NCBI GenBank assembly: GCA_016875975.1
Contig: VGOF01000038.1
Coordinates: forward strand, 1-10,584
Length of the DNA: 10,584 nt
Source of the DNA: Chloroflexota bacterium
GTDB taxonomy: Bacteria > Chloroflexota > Dehalococcoidia > GIF9 > UBA5629
Direction of reading: 5' to 3'
Of this stretch, positions 6,496-10,584 are shown piece after piece (position 1 is the stretch's first letter; the number at the start of each line of letters is the position of its first letter). Below the pieces are notes generated by a model. The model did not search any database. It was given only the letters and a program-made list of their open reading frames with translations, and was not told where the DNA came from. Made by a program: the position numbers and the translations under genes.

Positions 6496-6534
6496 ACTTG
6501 TATCCCCCCCCGGGGGAAGTGGTGCTGCCTTTCA
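6496..6534 (-). other. In-frame TGA with downstream hairpin: nonsense mutation or candidate UGA recoding (SECIS-like) site
   Basis: The TGA (6532-6534) interrupts one continuous reading frame. Eleven nt after it, a hairpin can form at 6520-6496: ACTT pairs with AAGT, then CCCC pairs with GGGG around a CGGGG loop, with a 4-nt ATAC bulge on the 3' side. The loop starts 19 nt from the TGA and has G as its second base. That meets the loose published rules for bacterial SECIS elements (apical loop 16-37 nt from UGA, G among the first two loop bases). The stem is GC-heavy and bulged, and the typical GU-containing loop is absent, so support is weak. Other genes here end in TGA, so TGA is not generally reassigned. 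Confidence 0.25.
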
Positions 6535-6687
6535 GCCGCACTCAGTAGGTGGCGGGCACTCGGGGCTGTAGTTCTTGGCCATTTTGACTACAGCATCGGT
6601 ATTATAAGCGGAGATATCGGTTGTACATGCGGAGAGCAACAGCAGGGGCAGGAGCATTACGATTGTATAAACGCTTTTGGATTTCAT
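6532..6687 (-). CDS. Short lipoprotein reading frame (51 aa); probable N-terminal part of the TGA-interrupted gene
   Basis: The ATG at 6685-6687 follows AGGAG (6695-6699) with 7 nt spacing, which is better than the upstream in-frame starts that would add 20 residues. The product has a textbook lipoprotein signal: MKSK, a leucine-rich hydrophobic core, and lipobox LSAC with Cys21. The mature part is only 31 residues, ends in a Pro/Cys-rich stretch (PECPPPTECG, Cys44 and Cys50), and then hits TGA. The frame continues open for 250 codons after that TGA. It could be a genuine 51-aa lipoprotein, the front of a gene broken by a nonsense mutation, or a UGA-recoded gene. A promoter with perfect TATAAT lies at 6731-6736. 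Confidence 0.6.
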   Translation of the reverse strand: MKSKSVYTIVMLLPLLLLSACTTDISAYNTDAVVKMAKNYSPECPPPTECG

Positions 6688-6720
6688 TATGAGACTCCTG
6701 TTACTCTTCTCTCCTAAGAT

Positions 6721-6774
6721 GGCCGCTCTGATTATACCCTGAACCAATGGAAAATTGAAATGGCACGCAGGCAG
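6721..6774 (-). repeat. Copy A of a ~53-bp imperfect direct repeat spanning a promoter
   Basis: Aligned by eye to 8311-8363. The core ATTATACCCTGAACCAATGG (6731-6750) matches its partner at 17 of 20 positions. Both copies then share AATTGA, and both end with GC-A/G-GGCAG. One or two small gaps are needed in the full alignment. Both copies lie just upstream of minus-strand genes in the same orientation. Confidence 0.55.
6731..6760 (-). promoter_or_regulatory. Promoter candidate for the split lipoprotein gene
   Basis: On the minus strand a perfect TATAAT (-10, 6736-6731) lies 44 bp upstream of the ATG at 6687. The -35 candidate TTTCAA (6760-6755, spacing 18) is poor. The region is strongly similar to the promoter of the SDR gene at 7478-8278, where the -10 has nearly the same distance to its start (42 bp). 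This similarity raises confidence in both. Confidence 0.45.
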
Positions 6775-6849
6775 GAGTTGTAACGGGTTAGTGCGCGTTG
6801 GGCTTTTGAATCATAGTGGGAATGCCTGATGGCCTGGTGGCGCAACTTA

Positions 6850-7389
6850 TCATTTGACCGTTGTTAGTATTTTGAATGATGAGATGATTTCGTTGAACGG
6901 GTACTTGTAGTACTCTGCTGCCGGGGCTGCCGTATCTATCTTGTAAGTGTATTGTGGTGTATACTTGAAATAGGCTTGCCCCAAGAATTCACCTCTTTTG
7001 TCTGTTATCCAGCCATAAGATAGGTACCAATCCCATTGCCCCTGCATTTTCTTGTTCTCGTAGCGGGTAATCTCGCCCCACTGTGAGCCCATAGCCATTT
7101 CCCAGCTTTGTGCTGCTTTTTCGACAGGCACGGACGGGATGGCATCTATCCTTATGGAGCCCGGGCTTGAGGCTGATATGGGCGTAAGCAAGCATGTTTT
7201 ACCCTTGTCGGCAACTTCCACTCTCCAGTCTCCGGGATAGGTGATAGAATAGCCGAACTCCTCGTTTTTGTACGTCAGTGGTTTTGTCTGTGGCGCTTTA
7301 CTGGCAATCCCGCTACAAGCAGCTAGCAAGTTAAGTGCCAAAACGGCTAGAAGCAGGAGTGTTGTTATTCGTGTTCCTTTGGTTCGCAT
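6850..7389 (-). CDS. PsbP/DcrB-like lipoprotein
   Basis: This is a 179-aa predicted lipoprotein. The signal sequence MRTKGTR plus a Leu/Ala-rich core ends at lipobox LAAC with Cys25. The mature part opens with the motif NEEFGYSITYPGDWRVE (42-58), typical of small PsbP/DcrB/DUF1795-type domains, and has a W/Y-rich middle (WDWYLSYGWITD). It ends in the family's usual closing strand (FNEIISSFKIL). Members are extracytoplasmic and mostly of unknown function. Two ATGs lie 6 nt apart. The upstream one (7395) directly abuts the AAAGGAG Shine-Dalgarno (7396-7402), so the downstream ATG at 7389 with 6 nt spacing is the likely start. It lies 88 bp after the SDR gene on the same strand and may be co-transcribed with it. 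The stop is TGA. Confidence 0.82.
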   Translation of the reverse strand: MRTKGTRITTLLLLAVLALNLLAACSGIASKAPQTKPLTYKNEEFGYSITYPGDWRVEVADKGKTCLLTPISASSPGSIRIDAIPSVPVEKAAQSWEMAMGSQWGEITRYENKKMQGQWDWYLSYGWITDKRGEFLGQAYFKYTPQYTYKIDTAAPAAEYYKYPFNEIISSFKILTTVK

Positions 7390-7477
7390 TGTCATCTCCT
7401 TTTAGTTTCTTGCCTGGTTGGGTGAAGCTGGCCAATAGGAGCCGTGATGGCTAGCAGTCACATTTCTATAAGTGGAG

Positions 7478-8278
7478 TTAAACAAGCATTTGCCCTATTG
7501 TACCGCCGCCATCTACATATATCACGTGGCCAGAAATGTACCCCCCGTCCTCCGAGCAGAGGAAAGCGCAGAGATTGCCGATGTCTGAAGGTTGACAGGC
7601 ACGTCTAAATGGCATGGTGGGATATAGTTCCTTGATATCTCGGCCAACATTTGCTTTGACTAGTCGTCTTCCCATCTCTGTTTCTACCAATCCTGGGGCG
7701 ATAATGTTTACCCGGATATTGTTTTGCAGTTCTTCTTTTGCCAGGACTTTTGCCATTCCCTCGAGGGCTGCTTTTGCCATGACGTATGGTCCATGCCCAG
7801 GGAGGCAGGCGATTGTTTCAAGCGAGGATATGAAGTGTATGTCGCCGCGGCCTTGTTTTCGCATGTGCGGCAGCACAGCTTGGGTGAAATGTAGCGCTCC
7901 GAAAAAATGTACTTCCATAAGCTTGTGGAATTCCTTGGCCTCGGTATCCAGGATATTCTTACCCCTGGAGGCGATGCCTGCATTATTGACAAGGATATCA
8001 ACTTTGCCAAAAGTATCAACTGTCTTGGCTGCGATTTCCTTGACCTTGTCACAATCTGTAATATCAGCTTGTAACGCTATGGCCTTTTTGCCCATCCCTT
8101 CTATTTTGGCGGTGATGTCCTTGGCTGCAGCTTCATCGCGCCGATAGCATATGACTACGCTGGCACCGGCCTTTGCTAGTGCTAGGCTAATGCCACTGCC
8201 GATGCCTCTGTTCCCGCCTGTTACAATGGCGACTCTTCCTACCAGGCTCAATCGTTTTTCCTTCTGTACATTTGACAT
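7478..8278 (-). CDS. Short-chain dehydrogenase/reductase (SDR)
   Basis: This 266-aa classical SDR has nucleotide motif TGGNRGIG (20-27), CYRRDEA (44-50; paired arginines suggest NADP), NNAG (98-101), ISS (150-152, catalytic Ser), PYVMAK with Tyr165 and Lys169, IRVNIIAPG, and VDGGG near the C-terminus. The Asn of the catalytic tetrad is replaced by His124 (EVHFFG). The same VH-x-x-G spelling occurs in the (3R)-hydroxyacyl-CoA dehydrogenase unit of peroxisomal MFE-2. Together with the PHMRKQGRG segment, this makes an acyl-CoA substrate possible. The ATG at 8278 has no clear Shine-Dalgarno. An in-frame TTG at 8251, 7 nt after AAGGA, would give a 257-aa protein and is a real alternative. The gene is divergent from the acyl-CoA ligase across a short shared intergenic region, so joint regulation is plausible. 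Confidence 0.9.
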   Translation of the reverse strand: MSNVQKEKRLSLVGRVAIVTGGNRGIGSGISLALAKAGASVVICYRRDEAAAKDITAKIEGMGKKAIALQADITDCDKVKEIAAKTVDTFGKVDILVNNAGIASRGKNILDTEAKEFHKLMEVHFFGALHFTQAVLPHMRKQGRGDIHFISSLETIACLPGHGPYVMAKAALEGMAKVLAKEELQNNIRVNIIAPGLVETEMGRRLVKANVGRDIKELYPTMPFRRACQPSDIGNLCAFLCSEDGGYISGHVIYVDGGGTIGQMLV

Positions 8279-8310
8279 GGACTAGAATCCAAAGTTTGCC
8301 TCACGTGCAG

Positions 8311-8363
8311 GGCTTTTTGATTATACACTAAACAAATGGGAATTGAGAAAATTATGCGGGCAG
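8311..8363 (-). repeat. Copy B of a ~53-bp imperfect direct repeat spanning a promoter
   Basis: This is the partner of 6721-6774. The core ATTATACACTAAACAAATGG (8320-8339) differs from copy A at 3 of 20 positions. Similarity extends through AATTGA to GCGGGCAG at 8356-8363. It sits immediately upstream of the SDR gene, in the same orientation and at the same distance to the start as copy A has to the lipoprotein gene. Confidence 0.55.
8320..8349 (-). promoter_or_regulatory. Promoter for the SDR gene 7478-8278
   Basis: On the minus strand a perfect TATAAT (8325-8320) follows TTCTCA (8349-8344, 4 of 6 consensus bases) with an 18-bp spacer. The transcript would start near 8313, about 35 nt before the ATG. 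The promoter lies inside copy B of the 53-bp repeat. Confidence 0.5.
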
Positions 8364-8405
8364 TCAAGTGTCGGTTATCAATTAAGTCATAAGAAGAACG
8401 CGGTG

Positions 8406-8434
8406 TTGTTAAATTATACACGTTGTGCTATATT
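8406..8434 (+). promoter_or_regulatory. Extended -10 promoter for the acyl-CoA ligase-livG operon
   Basis: TTGTTA (8406-8411, 4 of 6 consensus bases) and TATATT (8429-8434, 5 of 6) are spaced 17 bp apart, and TGC precedes the -10 (extended -10). The predicted start near 8441 gives a leader of about 23 nt to the GTG at 8464. It also places the in-frame GTG at 8425 upstream of the transcript, ruling that one out as the start. Confidence 0.55.
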
Positions 8435-8450
8435 TTGGCCGATTCTGTAT

Positions 8451-8457
8451 AGGAGGT
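8451..8457 (+). promoter_or_regulatory. Shine-Dalgarno AGGAGGT selecting the GTG start at 8464
   Basis: AGGAGGT lies 6 nt before the GTG at 8464-8466. The longer reading from GTG at 8425 has no ribosome binding site, and its first residues (LYFGRFCIGG) do not look like part of the ligase. Confidence 0.7.
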
Positions 8458-8463
8458 ATTACT

Positions 8464-10179
8464 GTGTCTGACCAGTCCAACAAAGCAATTTACGAATCGC
8501 GGCCGTGGTTGAAGTTCTATCTCGAGGGAGTTCCAGCCGATGTCGAAATTCCTCAGATGTCGGTAGTCGATGACTTCGATGAAAGTACAGAGAAGTGGAA
8601 AGACAGAACCGCGCTGGTGTTCTACGGGCGGAAGATAAGCTATAAGGAACTCAGGGACCATGTGGATAGATTTGCAACTGCCTTGCATGATCTGGGTGTT
8701 AAGAAGGGGGACAAGGTTGCTCTGCTCCTGCTTAATTCACCGCAATTTGTTATAGCCTATTTTGGTGCTCTCAAGGCTGGGGCTACCTTGACTGCAATTA
8801 GTCCTCTCTATGTTAGCCCCGAGATCAAGCATCAGATAGAAGATAGCGGAGCTACCACTATCGTATGCCAGGACATTCTATATGATAATGTCGATAGAAC
8901 AGGTGTGAAACTTGACAGGGTTGTCCTGACAGGCATTGCTGAGTACTTGCCTGGCTTAAAGAAATTTATGGGGCAGAGCATGCTCAGGGCAGTGTATCAG
9001 AAAATGGCAGCTCCTCCCCCCGATATTTATGAGCGGGAGGGATTTTACCAATTGCAGGAGCTGATTAAGAAATATCCGCCGAATCCGCCCAAGATAGATT
9101 TCGATGTGAAGAATGACCTGGTAACATTACCCTATACAGGTGGTACTACTGGATTACCAAAAGGCGCAATGATGAGCCACTATAATCTTATTGCTGGAAG
9201 GAGTCTAGCTTCCAAGTTTTGGGGGGATGTGGTTGAGGAAGGAAAGGAAGTTGTTCTTGCCTATTTGCCCTTCTATCATATATATGGCCAGGCAGTTGTC
9301 ATGTTGGGCAGTCTTTCCCAGGGGTACACATTGGTCATATTCACTACGCCTGACCTCGATGATATTTTGAATGCTATGGAGAGCTACAAAGCAACCATTT
9401 TTTATGGTGTACCCTCATTGTACGAATATTTGAGGGACTACCATCGAACGAGCAGGGTAAATTGGAAAAGGCTCAAGGTTTTAGTTTCCGGCGCAGATGC
9501 TCTTCTCGAAGATACAGCCAAAGGCTGGGAAAAGCGAACCGGTGCCAAAATACATGAAGGCTGGGGTATGACCGAGACTAGCTCAGTGGGTATGATTAGC
9601 CCTTATGGTAAGCCAAAGGTCGGTTCCTTTGGCATCCCTATGTCGAATACTGTGGGTGCTATCGTGGACCCTGAGGGAACGAAATTCCTGCCTGTCGGCG
9701 AAATAGGAGAACTGGTTGTCAAAGGCCCGCAGATAACATTGGGATATTGGAAGAAGCCTGAAGAGACTAAGAAGATGATCGTGGAAATCGATGGTGAGAA
9801 ATGGCTTAGAAGCGGTGACCTAGCCAGGATGGACGAGGAAGGATATTTCTATTTCTATGACAGGAAGCGCGACATGATTAAATACAAGGGTCTTGCCGTA
9901 TTTGCCAGGGAGGTAGAGGAAGTCCTGGCGGCCCACCCACAAGTTAAAGAGGCTGGCGTTATAGGGGTTCCAGATACGGATGTGGGTGAGAAAGTTAAGG
10001 CGATAGTGGTACTGGAGACTGAGGCGAGGGGCAAAGTCTCAGAGGAGGACATAGTCAAGTATGCATCTGAAAGGCTGGCTCACTATAAAGTACCAAAGAT
10101 TGTTGAGTTCAGGGGCGAAGTTCCGAAGACTGATGTTGGCAAGGTGTCACGCAGGGAGTTGAGAGAGGAGGATTTGTAG
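8464..10179 (+). CDS. Long-chain-fatty-acid/aromatic-acid--CoA ligase (AMP-forming, FadD-like)
   Basis: This 571-aa ANL-superfamily adenylate-forming enzyme activates a carboxylic acid with ATP and transfers it to CoA, in the cytoplasm or at the membrane surface. The motifs appear in order. The phosphate-binding loop is YTGGTTGLPKGAM (about 224-236). LPFYHIYG (about 268-275) follows. The acyl-adenylate motif GWGMTETSS has its key Glu near 371. SGDL (Asp near 452) binds ribose. The hinge region is DRKRDMIKYKG. The A10 segment PKTDVGKVSRREL has the catalytic Lys near 560. The hinge is followed by VFAREVE where many relatives have a Pro for Ala, a minor variation. Length and motifs fit medium/long-chain fatty acyl ligases, but an aromatic acid substrate cannot be excluded. 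The GTG start is set by AGGAGGT. The stop is 1 nt before the livG-type ATG, so activation and uptake are probably co-expressed. Confidence 0.92.
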   Translation: MSDQSNKAIYESRPWLKFYLEGVPADVEIPQMSVVDDFDESTEKWKDRTALVFYGRKISYKELRDHVDRFATALHDLGVKKGDKVALLLLNSPQFVIAYFGALKAGATLTAISPLYVSPEIKHQIEDSGATTIVCQDILYDNVDRTGVKLDRVVLTGIAEYLPGLKKFMGQSMLRAVYQKMAAPPPDIYEREGFYQLQELIKKYPPNPPKIDFDVKNDLVTLPYTGGTTGLPKGAMMSHYNLIAGRSLASKFWGDVVEEGKEVVLAYLPFYHIYGQAVVMLGSLSQGYTLVIFTTPDLDDILNAMESYKATIFYGVPSLYEYLRDYHRTSRVNWKRLKVLVSGADALLEDTAKGWEKRTGAKIHEGWGMTETSSVGMISPYGKPKVGSFGIPMSNTVGAIVDPEGTKFLPVGEIGELVVKGPQITLGYWKKPEETKKMIVEIDGEKWLRSGDLARMDEEGYFYFYDRKRDMIKYKGLAVFAREVEEVLAAHPQVKEAGVIGVPDTDVGEKVKAIVVLETEARGKVSEEDIVKYASERLAHYKVPKIVEFRGEVPKTDVGKVSRRELREEDL

Positions 10180-10180
10180 T

Positions 10181-10584
10181 ATGCCAGTGCTAGAAGTTAA
10201 GAATTTGACCAAGCGGTTTGGTGGACTTCAGGCAGTCGATAATGTTAGCTTTGAGATAAATCGGGATGAGATAGTCGGCTTAATCGGTCCTAATGGTGCA
10301 GGGAAGACCACGCTTATACGTTGCCTGCTAGGGATATTGAAACCTGATTCAGGTGAAGTGCTATTTAATGGCAAAGACATAACTGGTCATCGTCCCTGGG
10401 AGATTGTGCAGAGAGGGATGGTAGGTACTTTCCAGGTGGTGAAACCGTTTCGGCATTTGCCTATCATTGCCAATGTGATGGTTGGTTGCCTATGCCCTCG
10501 GATAACCAAACGCGGCGAGTGGGTTAAAAGGGCTGAGGTTAAAGCCCGGGATGCGTTGGAGTTTGTTGGCATTGCTGACAGGGC
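10181..10584 (+). CDS. LivG-type ABC transporter ATP-binding protein, partial (C-terminus outside window)
   Basis: I translated the plus strand from ATG 10181-10183; 134 codons are visible, open to the right edge. The start LEVKNLTKRFGGLQAVDNVS is typical of the HAAT (Liv) family. Walker A is GPNGAGKTT (36-44), and the Q-loop Gln is at 85 (GTFQ). The following VVKPFRHLPIIANVMVG corresponds to the LivG segment after the Q-loop. Signature, Walker B and His-switch lie beyond the window. It would power import of branched-chain amino acids or other hydrophobic/organic acids together with LivH/LivM permeases and LivF, expected further right. It lies 1 nt after the ligase stop, with a GAGGAGG ribosome binding site (10165-10171) inside the ligase's last codons. 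Confidence 0.92.
   Translation, partial: MPVLEVKNLTKRFGGLQAVDNVSFEINRDEIVGLIGPNGAGKTTLIRCLLGILKPDSGEVLFNGKDITGHRPWEIVQRGMVGTFQVVKPFRHLPIIANVMVGCLCPRITKRGEWVKRAEVKARDALEFVGIADR

Noticed and set aside
6532..6534. Genome-wide TGA reassignment (code 4 or 25) as explanation of the in-frame TGA
   Set aside because: The lipoprotein frame itself and the PsbP-like gene both end in TGA at sensible protein ends, and tryptophan is coded by TGG throughout.
8425..8463. Upstream in-frame GTG start for the acyl-CoA ligase
   Set aside because: It lies between the -35 and -10 of the likely promoter and lacks a ribosome binding site. GTG at 8464 has AGGAGGT in the right place.
1..10584. tRNA/rRNA genes, CRISPR arrays, insertion sequences, phage genes or attachment sites
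   Set aside because: I scanned both strands by eye and saw no cloverleaf-like segments, regularly spaced repeats, transposase motifs or integrase genes. Only the two promoter-region repeats stood out.

Overview
The window comes from a bacterium with strong GGAGG-type ribosome binding sites, frequent TTG/GTG starts, several lipoproteins and standard use of TGA as a stop. Gene content is dominated by CoA-thioester and oxidoreductase functions plus a LivK/LivG-type ABC importer. This suits an organic-acid-degrading, probably anaerobic heterotroph. Dehalococcoidia-like Chloroflexota or Desulfobacterota are my best guesses, but this is an inference from gene content and not a placement.

Layout. 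(1-584, minus) N-terminal part of a LivK-type substrate-binding lipoprotein that runs off the left edge. (585-920) Non-coding leader region with a near-consensus promoter for (921-1685, plus) an SDR oxidoreductase. (1860-2414, plus, TTG start) A small Cys-containing DUF6125/ATC-hydrolase-like protein that converges with a minus-strand operon, overlapping it by 11 bp. The operon, in transcription order, is a DUF35 zinc-ribbon/OB-fold protein (5130-5570, TTG start), an SCP-x-like thiolase (3925-5073) and an HpaB/4-hydroxybutyryl-CoA-dehydratase-superfamily flavoprotein (2404-3837). (5779-6687, minus) A lipoprotein gene interrupted by one in-frame TGA at 6532-6534. (6850-7389, minus) A PsbP/DcrB-like lipoprotein. 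(7478-8278, minus) A second SDR. Divergent from it, (8464-10179, plus) an acyl-CoA ligase is followed after 1 nt by (10181 to right edge, plus) a LivG-type ATPase.

How the parts may work together (inference). The importer brings in an organic or amino acid and the ligase makes its CoA thioester. The HpaB-like flavoenzyme and the SDRs would carry out oxidation/reduction steps, and the thiolase-DUF35 pair would do carbon-carbon cleavage or condensation. Both the HpaB-like protein and the thiolase lack residues that define the textbook reactions of their superfamilies, so the exact chemistry is open.

Most worth a second look: the in-frame TGA lipoprotein (nonsense-split gene or UGA recoding, with a hairpin just downstream); a roughly 53-bp imperfect repeat that carries the probable promoters of two different minus-strand genes; and the altered active sites in the operon.
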